Positions 1-7,987 of a stretch of DNA of 64,000 nucleotides are shown here, in pieces (position 1 is the stretch's first letter; each line of letters opens with the position of its first letter). The DNA lies in NCBI GenBank assembly GCA_947495555.1, contig CANLZI010000002.1:248001-312000 (forward strand). The letters run 5' to 3'. The notes below the pieces were generated by a model. The model made no database searches, was not told the DNA's origin, and saw only the letters and a list, made by a program, of their open reading frames with translations. The translations under genes and the position numbers were made by a program. The stretch is from an uncultured Erythrobacter sp. GTDB taxonomy: Bacteria > Pseudomonadota > Alphaproteobacteria > Sphingomonadales > Sphingomonadaceae.

Positions 1-577
1 CCTCGCGATAACGCAGGTGAACGGACCGAGCGAGTGTATCCACCTGCCCGCCCGCATCATTGATATAATATTCACGCACAACGCTGTGCCCGGCATACTC
101 CAGCAGGCTGGACAGGGCATCGCCCACCACCGCGCCGCGGCAATGGCCCATATGCATGGGACCGGTCGGGTTGGTGGAGACAAATTCAACATTGACCCGC
201 TGTCCTGCACCCATGGCCGATTTGCCATAGCTATCGCCTTGGCTGGCAATCGCTGAAATCTCGTCCAGCCATACGCCGGGCGTCAGCCGCAGATTGATAA
301 ATCCGGGGCCTGCGATATCAGCACTTTGAACCTGTGGATCATCGTTCAGCTTGGCTACGATTTGCTCGGCCAGTGCGCGCGGATTGGTCTTGGCCTGCTT
401 GGCCAGAACCATCGCTGCATTGGTGGCCAGATCACCATGCGATGGATCGCGCGGCGGCTCGACCGCCACATTGGCATAGGATGTACCAGCTGGCAGCGCG
501 CCCTCTGCCTCTAGCGCAGAAAGCACATCACCAATCTTGGCCGTGAAAGCGGAGTATACTGTTTGCATATCAGACAT
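1..577 (-). CDS. argS: Arginyl-tRNA synthetase, N-terminal part (runs off the left edge)
   Basis: This charges tRNA-Arg with arginine in the cytoplasm and is a class I aminoacyl-tRNA synthetase. It is absent from the ORF track because the frame is cut by the window edge. Reading the minus strand from the ATG at 577 gives [16 protein letters not shown], then about 192 codons with no stop. The start of the catalytic domain is visible as [16 protein letters not shown], which carries the HIGH-type signature (HMGH) typical of ArgS, followed by YYINDAGGQ. The preceding ~110 residues match the ArgS N-terminal Add-1 domain ([21 protein letters not shown]). The remaining two thirds, including the KMSKS region and anticodon-binding domain, lie outside the window. 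The lipoprotein gene behind it is on the same strand and may be upstream in the same transcript. Confidence 0.95.
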   Translation of the reverse strand, partial: MSDMQTVYSAFTAKIGDVLSALEAEGALPAGTSYANVAVEPPRDPSHGDLATNAAMVLAKQAKTNPRALAEQIVAKLNDDPQVQSADIAGPGFINLRLTPGVWLDEISAIASQGDSYGKSAMGAGQRVNVEFVSTNPTGPMHMGHCRGAVVGDALSSLLEYAGHSVVREYYINDAGGQVDTLARSVHLRYRE

Positions 578-664
578 AGGCGCGCGGTTAGACGAGCCAC
601 CAAAAAGCGCAAGTTTTTGCTACCCATCCCAAGGGACCCAGATGGGTCAAAATGGGAGCCGGAT

Positions 665-1315
665 TTAGCGCGTGGCGTTATAGGCCAGCTGGTCTTCGCT
701 CAGCTGAAACCCAATCAAAAGCTCAAAGCTGGCGCGCTGGATTGCGGCGCGCACTTGCGGGTCCGCCAGTGGATCGAGGGCAGCATCAGGATCACCTGCT
801 TTGCGTCGTCGTGTGATCCGCTCGCGAATATCAGCAGGCAAGGATGCTTCGGCACGGTCGACAAAAGCACCGGCTTTTCCGCTTGCCTGGGCGCGTTCTT
901 GCCCATCCGCAAAGTTCAACGTTACGTTGCCTACCCGCTTGGTCACAACAGCAGAGCCGCCGCGCACCACGGTTGAGAAATAGGGCACGGTGACTTGGCG
1001 CGCACCGCGTGTGTCCATCCGGCGTGCAATCACATCAAATGTGACGCCGCTGTAAACCTTGGCACCCGAATCATCGCAAGTGCTGCGCACATTGGTGATC
1101 GATGCCGTCATATCCAGATTGGTCGCTGTGCGATCGCCCGCCGTTCTGAAGGCGGTTACATCGCCGGTGTAATCGGGAACCCCTACAGAGGGGCAAGACG
1201 ACAATACCGAAGTGATGCCAACACCTTGATCGACAACCAGTTCACCTTCGCGTGAGCAGCCAGCCAATGCGGCGGCCATGGCAATTGCAGGTAACAGGCG
1301 AGTGCGGGAAAACAT
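665..1315 (-). CDS. Conserved hypothetical lipoprotein
   Basis: The function is unknown. The N-terminus MFSRTRLLPAIAMAAALAGC is a lipoprotein signal peptide with an LAGC lipobox, so the mature protein should be lipid-anchored at the envelope. The rest (about 195 residues) shows no motif I recognise. It has beta-rich stretches such as GVTFDVIARR and VTVPYFSTVVRGG and an Arg-rich segment (ERITRRRKAGD). The ORF track begins at a TTG three codons upstream. I prefer the ATG at 1315 because AAGGAA lies about 11 nt before it and only 1-2 nt before the TTG. It is transcribed divergently from ispH, and argS follows on the same strand after about 90 nt. Confidence 0.75.
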   Translation of the reverse strand: MFSRTRLLPAIAMAAALAGCSREGELVVDQGVGITSVLSSCPSVGVPDYTGDVTAFRTAGDRTATNLDMTASITNVRSTCDDSGAKVYSGVTFDVIARRMDTRGARQVTVPYFSTVVRGGSAVVTKRVGNVTLNFADGQERAQASGKAGAFVDRAEASLPADIRERITRRRKAGDPDAALDPLADPQVRAAIQRASFELLIGFQLSEDQLAYNATR

Positions 1316-1404
1316 GAGGGGCAAATTCCTTGATCGATCAGTTTTGGCTCAAAAGCGTGAGCATGTCCTAGCGGCGCGTTAAGCAATGCGCTAGAGGGCG
1401 CCGT

Positions 1405-2397
1405 ATGAACGCTGCCTTTCAAACACCAGAATCTGGGGACACAGCCGGCAATAACGGCTCTGCCCCCGCTCTCAAGCTGCTGATCGCAGCGCCTCGTGGC
1501 TTTTGCGCCGGGGTAGACCGCGCGATTGAAATCGTTGAACGATCCATCGAGCGCTATGGCGCGCCGGTCTATGTCCGTCACGAAATCGTGCATAATAAAT
1601 ATGTAGTCAATTCGCTGAAGGCGCAGGGTGCCATATTCGTGGAAGAGCTGGACGAAGTGCCCGACGATGCTCCTGTTGTATTCAGCGCGCATGGCGTGCC
1701 CAAATCTGTTCCGGCAGAGGCCGAACGGCGCAAGATGATCTATGTCGATGCGACCTGCCCCTTGGTCAGCAAAGTGCATCGCCAGGCCGAGCGTCAGATT
1801 GAAAAAGGTCAGCACATCATCTTTGTCGGCCATGATGGCCATCCCGAAGTGATCGGCACCATGGGCCAGGTTGAACCTGGGCAGATGACGCTGGTGGAAA
1901 CAGTTGACGATGTTGCGACGCTGCAGGTTCCTGACGAAGCTAGCTTGTCCTACCTTACGCAAACCACCCTGTCGGTGGATGACACAGCTGACATCATCGC
2001 CGCGCTGCAACAGCGCTTCCCCCAAATTCAGGGGCCCAAGGCAGAAGACATTTGCTATGCCACCAGCAACCGCCAGGCTGCGGTCAAACAGATCGCTCCC
2101 GCAAGTGATCTGGTGCTGGTGATTGGAGCGCCCAATTCATCCAATTCCCTGCGCTTGGTAGAGGTCGCCCAAAGACTTGGTACCGACGCCAAATTGATCC
2201 AGCGCGCCGATGAAATCGAGCCGGAATGGCTGGAGGCCGTGGGTACTCTGGGCTTGACCGCGGGCGCATCCGCTCCGGAAAAACTGGTGCGCGAAGTTGT
2301 CGATCGCATCTCGCAATGGCGCACGGTTGAAGAAGAGACCATTTCTGCTGCAACAGAGAAGATGGTCTTTAAGCTGCCGCGCCAGCTTACTGAGTAA
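1405..2397 (+). CDS. ispH: 4-hydroxy-3-methylbut-2-enyl diphosphate reductase
   Basis: This is the last enzyme of the MEP isoprenoid pathway. It reduces HMBPP to isopentenyl and dimethylallyl diphosphate with an iron-sulfur cluster. The three cluster cysteines are in place: [12 protein letters not shown] (about residue 34), [11 protein letters not shown] (about 118) and [11 protein letters not shown] (about 216). The substrate-binding S-x-N near the third cysteine and the SAHGVPKS loop are also visible. At 330 aa it is the usual length, with a short extra N-terminal stretch before the core. GAGGG sits just ahead of the ATG. It is first in a co-directional ispH-thrB-rnhA run with short gaps, so the three are probably co-transcribed. 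Confidence 0.96.
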   Translation: MNAAFQTPESGDTAGNNGSAPALKLLIAAPRGFCAGVDRAIEIVERSIERYGAPVYVRHEIVHNKYVVNSLKAQGAIFVEELDEVPDDAPVVFSAHGVPKSVPAEAERRKMIYVDATCPLVSKVHRQAERQIEKGQHIIFVGHDGHPEVIGTMGQVEPGQMTLVETVDDVATLQVPDEASLSYLTQTTLSVDDTADIIAALQQRFPQIQGPKAEDICYATSNRQAAVKQIAPASDLVLVIGAPNSSNSLRLVEVAQRLGTDAKLIQRADEIEPEWLEAVGTLGLTAGASAPEKLVREVVDRISQWRTVEEETISAATEKMVFKLPRQLTE

Positions 2398-2411
2398 TCG
2401 AGAGCTTCACC

Positions 2412-3398
2412 TTGGCCGTCTACACTCATCTTGCTGCCGAAGATCTGGCCGAATTGATTGCGGCCTATGACGTAGGCCAGCTGGTTTCGGCAAAGGGCAT
2501 TGCCGAGGGGGTTTCCAACAGCAATTGGTTGATCGAAACCACAGGTTCCAATGGATCGGGCACGCGCTTCATTCTGACCATGTATGAACGTCGGATCGAG
2601 ACCAACGATCTGCCATTTTTCCTCGGGCTGTTGGACCATTTGGCCGACCATGATTGCCCGGTTCCGCGCACGATCCATGATCGCGGCGGGGCAGCTTATC
2701 GCATGCTGGATGGCAAAGCAGTCGCCCTGATCGAATTTCTGCCCGGCGTATCGATTGACCACCCCACCCCGGCGCAAGCGCGATCGGTTGGACGGGCGCT
2801 GGCGCAGATCCATCTGGCCGCGCGTGACTTTGATCAATCGCGCTATCAGACGTTGGGGCTGGCAGCATGGGATGATCTGATCGACAAATGCGGCGCAGAC
2901 AATTTGGCGAAGATCGATCCGCAGCTGCCCGACATGGCGTTTGATGAATTGAGCTGGTTAGCGGGCGAATGGCCCGGCGGCCTGCCGCACGGCGTCAGCC
3001 ATTGCGATCTGTTTCCCGATAATGTGCTGATGCTGGACGATAAGGTTTCTGGCCTGATCGACTTCTATTTCGCCGCCAATGACATCTTCGCTTATGATCT
3101 GGCGGTCACGCATGCCGCATGGGCCTTTGATGCAAGCGGTCAGGAATTTCGACCGGATATCTCTGCGGCATTGATCGCCGGATATGAAGATGTCCGGCCA
3201 ATGTCCGCAATCGAGCATGAATGCTTGCCCATCCTTGCACGCGGTGCCTGCATGCGGTTCATTGCATCGCGATCTGAGGATTGGCTGACCACCCCCGATG
3301 ATGCATTAGTGAAGCGCAAGGACCCGATGGATTTTGCCCGAAGGCTGGCGTTCTATCGCGATCAAGGTGCCCAAGCTTTTCAGACAGAAGCCGGCTGA
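2412..3398 (+). CDS. thrB: Homoserine kinase (ThrB1 / APH-fold type)
   Basis: It phosphorylates homoserine to O-phosphohomoserine for threonine synthesis. The sequence belongs to the aminoglycoside-phosphotransferase fold rather than the GHMP fold. Its catalytic loop reads [13 protein letters not shown], followed by the metal-binding GLIDFYFA. The N-terminus [24 protein letters not shown] and the 328-aa length are typical of alphaproteobacterial ThrB. The start is TTG, with GAGAG about 8 nt upstream and no ATG nearby. It starts 14 nt after ispH and its TGA shares one base with the rnhA ATG (TGATG), which implies translational coupling. The same ispH-thrB-rnhA order is, to my knowledge, common in Sphingomonadales. 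Confidence 0.93.
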   Translation: MAVYTHLAAEDLAELIAAYDVGQLVSAKGIAEGVSNSNWLIETTGSNGSGTRFILTMYERRIETNDLPFFLGLLDHLADHDCPVPRTIHDRGGAAYRMLDGKAVALIEFLPGVSIDHPTPAQARSVGRALAQIHLAARDFDQSRYQTLGLAAWDDLIDKCGADNLAKIDPQLPDMAFDELSWLAGEWPGGLPHGVSHCDLFPDNVLMLDDKVSGLIDFYFAANDIFAYDLAVTHAAWAFDASGQEFRPDISAALIAGYEDVRPMSAIEHECLPILARGACMRFIASRSEDWLTTPDDALVKRKDPMDFARRLAFYRDQGAQAFQTEAG

Positions 3399-3850
3399 TG
3401 AAGGCGGTCCAGATTTACACCGATGGCGCCTGCAAGGGCAATCCGGGACCAGGCGGCTGGGGTGCGTTAATGCGCATGGGCGAGCATGAAAAGGAGCTGT
3501 CCGGCGGCGAGGCCGAGACCACCAACAACCGGATGGAGTTGACCGCGGCAATCAGGGCGCTGCAGGCGTTGACCCAGCCGTGTCAGGTTGAGCTGTATTC
3601 AGACAGCAAATATGTGCTGGAAGGGATCACCAAATGGATCCACGGATGGCAGAAGCGGGGCTGGAAAAACGCGAGCAAAAAGCCGGTGCTGAATGAGGAT
3701 CTTTGGCGCGAATTGTTGGACGCGGCCGCGCCTCATCAAATGAGCTGGAATTGGGTAAAGGGCCATTCGGGGCATCCGGAAAACGACCGGGTGGATCAAT
3801 TGGCCAGCGATCAAGCAGCCGCCTTTGGCGCGGCGCGATCAGATCAATAG
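3398..3850 (+). CDS. rnhA: Ribonuclease HI
   Basis: It cleaves the RNA strand of RNA-DNA hybrids and removes R-loops and primers in the cytoplasm. All the acidic active-site residues are present: Asp in [14 protein letters not shown] (about residue 9), Glu in NNRMELTA (47), Asp in YSDSKYV (69) and the late Asp in ENDRVDQLA (about 133). At 150 aa it is the standard bacterial length. Its ATG overlaps the thrB stop by one nucleotide. The next gene downstream is convergent, and the short gap between them contains a strong hairpin. Confidence 0.96.
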   Translation: MKAVQIYTDGACKGNPGPGGWGALMRMGEHEKELSGGEAETTNNRMELTAAIRALQALTQPCQVELYSDSKYVLEGITKWIHGWQKRGWKNASKKPVLNEDLWRELLDAAAPHQMSWNWVKGHSGHPENDRVDQLASDQAAAFGAARSDQ

Positions 3851-3868
3851 AAAGCGTCTAAGGGTGCC

Positions 3869-3893
3869 GGCGCGCACCACTGCGATGCGCGCC
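3869..3893. terminator. GC-rich stem-loop between convergent rnhA and yegP-like gene
   Basis: GGCGCGCA and TGCGCGCC form a perfect 8-bp stem around a 9-nt loop, 18 nt after the rnhA stop and 11 nt from the stop of the convergent gene. There is no run of T on either side, so it is not a classical intrinsic terminator. It may instead block or protect the 3' ends of both transcripts. Confidence 0.5.
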
Positions 3894-3904
3894 AGACATA
3901 CCAA

Positions 3905-4087
3905 TCAGTAATTATCGACCACTTCGGCCTTGGGTCCGTTTTTCAAGACCGATTCAATCGCGTTCTTGGCACTGGCCTTTGAGGAATAGCCTTCGGTCCA
4001 CCAAATCGTTTCCGAATTGTAGATGAAATAGGACACGAATTCGCCCTTCTTGTTTTTCCGGATTTCAAAGCGGTGAGCCATTTGCAT
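3905..4087 (-). CDS. YegP-like small protein (DUF1508/UPF0339)
   Basis: A 60-aa protein with one copy of the YegP/DUF1508 fold: HRFEIRKNKKGEFVSYFIYNSETIWWTEGYSSKASAKNAIESV. This family is small, soluble and of unknown function. E. coli YegP has two copies of the unit, whereas this protein has one. The pattern of aromatic residues followed by S-S-K-A-S-A-x-N-x-I is the family hallmark. It lies alone between convergent rnhA and the FAD oxidoreductase, which is on the same strand 54 nt further along. Confidence 0.85.
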   Translation of the reverse strand: MQMAHRFEIRKNKKGEFVSYFIYNSETIWWTEGYSSKASAKNAIESVLKNGPKAEVVDNY

Positions 4088-4141
4088 TCCTCCATTTTGG
4101 GTTAGCTTCCTTGCGCACCCTAATGCCGCTGACAGAAAAAT

Positions 4142-5239
4142 CTAGCCAAACCGCAGTGGGCTGTAAGTTTCAGCATTTATGCCCTTGGTCATTGCATCGG
4201 CAGGCTGATCCAGCAGCATCTGAACAGCTAGGCGCGCAGAGGCGGGCGCTGTTTGAATGCCCCAGCCGCCCTGCCCTGCAAACCAGAAGAAGTGAGGGAT
4301 CGCGCGGTCGCGGCCATAAATGGGCAAGCGGTCAGGGGCAAAGGTGCGCAGCCCAGCCCATTTGCGCTCGACCTGCTCGATCTGAATGTCGGCCACATCG
4401 GCCAGCCGATCTATCGCTTCGGCAACCGCAATCTCTTCGGGGGCAGCATCGCATGGAGCACTGGGCGCTTCGTCATGCGGGCTGAGCCACAACCGGCCAT
4501 TTTCTGGCTTGAAGTAGAACCGGCCGCCAATATCCAGAACCAACGGAAGAGTGGCGGGTGCTTCTGGCGAGACACGCAATTGCAACACTGTGCGGCGCAG
4601 GGGGGTGAGGCCAAGCGGTCGCGCACCGGCGATAACTGCCACCTCGTCCGCCCAGGCGCCAGCTGCGTTGATCAATATTTTCGCGCGGATCTCCTCACGG
4701 CCGCAATCGAGCTGCCAAACATCGCCTACCAACCGAGCTGATCTCAATGGTGCCCGCGTCAAGACCTCGCCCCCGGCCTTGCTCAAACGCTTGAGATAAT
4801 GGCTATGCAGGCCAGCCACATCAATATCGGCACAGGCCGGTTCCCAAATGGCATCGCACCATTCGCTGCGCAAAATAGGTGCCTTTTGCGCCAATGACGA
4901 TGGATCAAGCCGCTCCAAGCTGACGCCTGTTTTAGCAAAACGGCGCATAAAATCATCCAGCTCGGCGCGATCTTGCTCGCGCCCGATATATAAGGAACCG
5001 CGCTGCTTCAAAAAGCCGTTCTCGCGCAGGAAATCACCGGATGCTAAGGTGAATGGCACAATGTCCGGACCACCGTAACACTCGTCCCAAAAAGCAGCGG
5101 AGCGCCCCGTGGCGTGATAACCGGGCTGATCTTCGGCTTCCAACACCACCACGCTGGCGTGCGGAGCCAGCTCGGCTGCCAGACTGGCGCCAGCAATGCC
5201 CGCCCCGATGACGGCGAAATCGTAGACCGTTCGGCTCAT
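4142..5239 (-). CDS. FAD-dependent oxidoreductase of the DAO family
   Basis: A flavoprotein with the D-amino-acid/glycerol-3-phosphate oxidase fold. The N-terminal dinucleotide-binding motif is VIGAGIAGASLAAELA, ending with the Glu of VVVLEAEDQPG. This is followed by HATGRSAAFWDECYGGP. The C-terminus has the second FAD contact, FWFAGQGGWGIQTAPASARL. The length of 365 aa fits FAD_oxidase/DadA-like proteins. The substrate cannot be read from the sequence; an amine or 2-hydroxy acid is possible. It overlaps the hydrolase upstream by 4 nt (ATGA), so the two are translationally coupled and probably act together. Confidence 0.88.
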   Translation of the reverse strand: MSRTVYDFAVIGAGIAGASLAAELAPHASVVVLEAEDQPGYHATGRSAAFWDECYGGPDIVPFTLASGDFLRENGFLKQRGSLYIGREQDRAELDDFMRRFAKTGVSLERLDPSSLAQKAPILRSEWCDAIWEPACADIDVAGLHSHYLKRLSKAGGEVLTRAPLRSARLVGDVWQLDCGREEIRAKILINAAGAWADEVAVIAGARPLGLTPLRRTVLQLRVSPEAPATLPLVLDIGGRFYFKPENGRLWLSPHDEAPSAPCDAAPEEIAVAEAIDRLADVADIQIEQVERKWAGLRTFAPDRLPIYGRDRAIPHFFWFAGQGGWGIQTAPASARLAVQMLLDQPADAMTKGINAETYSPLRFG

Positions 5240-6225
5240 TGTTGCGCTGGTTCTGCCAATTCTGAAGCCTTAGCTGGGGCATATTGAGCGAGAAAATGGT
5301 CAATCGCATCCATCGCCAAGGATCGGACCAGATCCCCTTCGCGCAGCAATTCATGGTGGGCTTCTTTGCCAAACTCCAACAATTGAGCATTGGGCATGCG
5401 CTTGGCCGCTTCTGCAATGGCAGGCATAGATACAAGCTTGTCGTTTGATGTGCCGATCAGCAATGTCGGAGTCTCTATCGACTCCAACCTGCCAGCGGCA
5501 AACAATTCGCGCATAGAGGCATAGGCCCGCTCAACCCAACCCCAGCTACCCGGCCCCATAACCAGTTCAGGGCGATGCTCGCGCCACCATAGTTCATCGG
5601 CATAACGGTCCCGGTCATGCGTGAGCAATGAAGCGCGGGACGCAGGAACGGCACCGGGCTTCTCGCTCCATTTCCAGGCTGGGCGCATGGGATCACCGAC
5701 AGCGATCATCAACTTGGCCGCACCATGACCGATGGCCGATGGCAGTGGCCCGACAAACCCCAGCATCGGAGCCGAAAGGAATACCGCAGCAGGATCCGCT
5801 GCACCATCGGCAACGCCGCGCAATGCCAGATGTCCGCCCATCGAATGGCCTGACAGAACATGGGGCCCTGGCGTGGATGCTTTCCAATCCGACCAGAAGG
5901 CGCGCAAATCTTCGATCCAAACCGAAAAATCACTTATGTGGCCGGTAACCTCGTCATTGCCCAACCGGCCCGAACCACCCTGCCCGCGCCAATCGGCGGC
6001 AGTGACCCGCCAGCCAGCGCGGTGCCATTGTTCCAGGGCCTCGAGATATTTTTCGTAATTGTCGCCCCTGCCTGGGAAAAACAAGATCGAGCCACGCTTG
6101 GGCTCGCCTGCGCCTGGCCAATCAATCCGGCGGATCGAATGGCCGTCAACAGCCTGCCAAACGCTCTCCACCGCGTCAGCCGGGATGGCGCGCCGATCAA
6201 TAGGGTTATTGTGCGCCTGCTTCAC
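5236..6225 (-). CDS. Alpha/beta hydrolase (serine aminopeptidase S33 / lysophospholipase-like)
   Basis: A cytoplasmic alpha/beta hydrolase resembling monoacylglycerol lipase and lysophospholipase PldB. The nucleophile elbow is SGHSMGGHLALRG, the oxyanion region ILFFPGRGDNYEKYLE precedes it, and a late His occurs in GKEAHHELLREGD. The conserved DWRGQGGSGR strand is typical of the Hydrolase_4 family. The ORF track extends to 6333, which would run into the cpaA gene on the other strand. I place the start at a GTG (6225, VKQAHNNP). A GGAGG lies about 15 nt upstream, which is further than ideal, so the exact start is uncertain. Its stop overlaps the FAD-oxidoreductase start by 4 nt. Confidence 0.82.
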   Translation of the reverse strand: MKQAHNNPIDRRAIPADAVESVWQAVDGHSIRRIDWPGAGEPKRGSILFFPGRGDNYEKYLEALEQWHRAGWRVTAADWRGQGGSGRLGNDEVTGHISDFSVWIEDLRAFWSDWKASTPGPHVLSGHSMGGHLALRGVADGAADPAAVFLSAPMLGFVGPLPSAIGHGAAKLMIAVGDPMRPAWKWSEKPGAVPASRASLLTHDRDRYADELWWREHRPELVMGPGSWGWVERAYASMRELFAAGRLESIETPTLLIGTSNDKLVSMPAIAEAAKRMPNAQLLEFGKEAHHELLREGDLVRSLAMDAIDHFLAQYAPAKASELAEPAQQ

Positions 6226-6312
6226 GTTACTAATGACAAGCCTCCAGGTCTGGTTACTTTTTGGTAAGTGATAATCTGTAGCACCGGCTTCCAAGGGGAG
6301 ACTTGGGGCCAA

Positions 6313-6804
6313 ATGTTCAGCGAATACCTTCACTACGGGCTGCTTATTGCCTTGGCAATCGCGCTGGTATTTGCCGCGTTTACGGACCTGCGTCGGCGCC
6401 AGATCGACAATTGGTTGAACGGCGCAATCGTTCTGGGCGCACCGCTATATTGGTGGTCGAGCGGCCTGACCCTGTATCCCGAAATTGCCATCCAATTGGC
6501 CATTGCACTGGCGGTGTTCGCCGTGCTTGCGGGCCTGTTCATTCTGAAAATGATGGGCGGCGGCGATGTCAAACTTTTGACTGCGCTGGCGCTTTGGATC
6601 GAGCCGACCATGTTCCTCAAACTGCTGATCATCATGGCGCTGGTTGGCGGCTTGCTGACCATCGTGATGGGCATTGCCCACCTCATGAAACGCCAAAGAG
6701 ATCGACTGGCCGTACCCTATGGCGTGGCCATCGCGGTCGGCGGATTGTGGGTTCTTGGCACACACTACCTTCCCCTTGCTGGTCAAACAGCTGGCTCGGG
6801 GTGA
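6313..6804 (+). CDS. cpaA: Prepilin peptidase of the Tad/Cpa system
   Basis: An inner-membrane aspartic protease (A24, TadV type) that cleaves leader peptides of Flp-type pilins. Both catalytic aspartates are visible: one in FTDLRRRQIDNWLN after the first membrane helix, the other in the GxGD-type loop MMGGGDVKLLTAL. The rest is hydrophobic with 4-5 membrane segments, consistent with the short form (163 aa) that lacks a methylase domain. I chose the ATG at 6313 (MFSEYLHYG) rather than the track start because AAGGGGAG lies 12-19 nt upstream and the preceding residues look non-coding. It is first in the pilus gene run. Confidence 0.9.
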   Translation: MFSEYLHYGLLIALAIALVFAAFTDLRRRQIDNWLNGAIVLGAPLYWWSSGLTLYPEIAIQLAIALAVFAVLAGLFILKMMGGGDVKLLTALALWIEPTMFLKLLIIMALVGGLLTIVMGIAHLMKRQRDRLAVPYGVAIAVGGLWVLGTHYLPLAGQTAGSG

Positions 6805-6812
6805 ACCTGATT

Positions 6813-6820
6813 TTAACCAT
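6813..6820 (+). promoter_or_regulatory. Candidate CtrA-type site upstream of cpaB
   Basis: TTAACCAT is followed directly by TTAAATC in the 88-nt gap before cpaB. TTAACCAT matches the reported 8-mer CtrA half-site of Caulobacter, where pilus genes are CtrA-controlled. The canonical TTAA-N7-TTAA spacing is not met (4 nt here), so this is only suggestive. Confidence 0.35.
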
Positions 6821-6892
6821 TTAAATCTAGAAACGTGAACCATACCCGCCCGAACAATTTTTAATGGGCCGAAATAGGGGGCTAGAATAGCC

Positions 6893-7975
6893 ATGGATAG
6901 GAAGAAGCTGGTATTGCTGTTGGGAGCGCTGGTCATTGCGATCGGCACCGCTTTGGCAGCTCGTAGCATGTTCGCTGGTGCAGCTGCACCTGAAGTAGAA
7001 GCGGCTCAGCCGGTTCCACAAGGACCAAAAGTTTTGGTGGCGCAACGCGCTTTGCCCACCGGCACCATTATCACCGTCGACGCGCTGAATTTCCAGCAGT
7101 GGCCGGAAGAACTGGTGCAGGACGCTTATTTCCTTGATGGCGAATCCGACATCAACAAACTGATCGGCACCGTTGTGCGCCACCCCATCACTGCGGGTGA
7201 GCCAGTTACTCAAGGTTCGCTGGTTCGTCCTGGCGATCGTGGGTTCCTTGCAGCGGCGCTTGGCCCAGGCATGCGGGCGGTCACCGTTCCTGTGTCAGCC
7301 AATACCGGTGTTGCCGGCTTTGTCTTCCCAGGCGACCGGGTTGACCTTGTTTTGACCCAAACCGTTGCCGGTGAAGAAGGCGCGCCATTGAAGGCAGCTG
7401 AAACAGTACTGCGCAATCTGCGCGTGCTTGCCACCGACCAAACAACCAATCAGATCAAAACCGAAGACGGTAAGACGGTTGTTCGCGGCTTCAAGACAGT
7501 CACCATCGAAGTGACGCCAAAGATTGCTGAGAAAGTTGCTGTGGCCCAAACCATCGGCACGATCAGCCTGGCGCTTCGCTCTATCGCTGACAACCAAGTT
7601 GAACTCGAGCGTGCGATTGCTTCAGGCGATATCGTAGTGCCCGAAGATGCCACTCCCGAAGAAGAAGAGCGTCTGTTGCGCGCCGCGATGAACCGTCCGG
7701 TCGACAAAGGCACAACCTTCAGCACCGGTGGTGATGTATCGCGCTTCCAACGTTCTACCATTCCGCCACAGACCAAGGCTGCTGTTGCTGCCAACGCTGC
7801 GGCAGGTCTGAACGGAGCCGCACGTCCAGGACCAAGCGTCCGAGTGACACGGGGTAACAACACGCAAGTTGTTGGTGTTGGATCAGGCGCTGGTCGCATG
7901 CTCAACCAACAAGCTGCAGGCGTTCGCAGTGGCGGTCGCACTGTACCCGCCGCCAGCGCTGCGCTGGTCCGGTAA
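6893..7975 (+). CDS. cpaB: Flp pilus assembly protein CpaB/RcpC
   Basis: A periplasmic, membrane-anchored component of the Tad pilus that is thought to work with the secretin. An N-terminal signal anchor (MDRKKLVLLLGALVIAIGTALAARSMF) is followed by an SAF-type domain (VLVAQRALPTGTIITVDALNF) and the RcpC core (GMRAVTVPVSANTGVAGFVFPGDRVDLV). The last ~90 residues are low complexity, rich in Ala, Gly, Asn and Gln. At 360 aa it is somewhat longer than many CpaB proteins because of that tail. AGGGGG precedes the ATG. The secretin gene cpaC begins 12 nt downstream. Confidence 0.93.
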   Translation: MDRKKLVLLLGALVIAIGTALAARSMFAGAAAPEVEAAQPVPQGPKVLVAQRALPTGTIITVDALNFQQWPEELVQDAYFLDGESDINKLIGTVVRHPITAGEPVTQGSLVRPGDRGFLAAALGPGMRAVTVPVSANTGVAGFVFPGDRVDLVLTQTVAGEEGAPLKAAETVLRNLRVLATDQTTNQIKTEDGKTVVRGFKTVTIEVTPKIAEKVAVAQTIGTISLALRSIADNQVELERAIASGDIVVPEDATPEEEERLLRAAMNRPVDKGTTFSTGGDVSRFQRSTIPPQTKAAVAANAAAGLNGAARPGPSVRVTRGNNTQVVGVGSGAGRMLNQQAAGVRSGGRTVPAASAALVR

Positions 7976-7987
7976 AGGGGCACGACC

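Noticed and set aside
1183-2025. 280-aa minus-strand ORF
   Set aside because: Antisense to ispH; no domain or ribosome-binding site.
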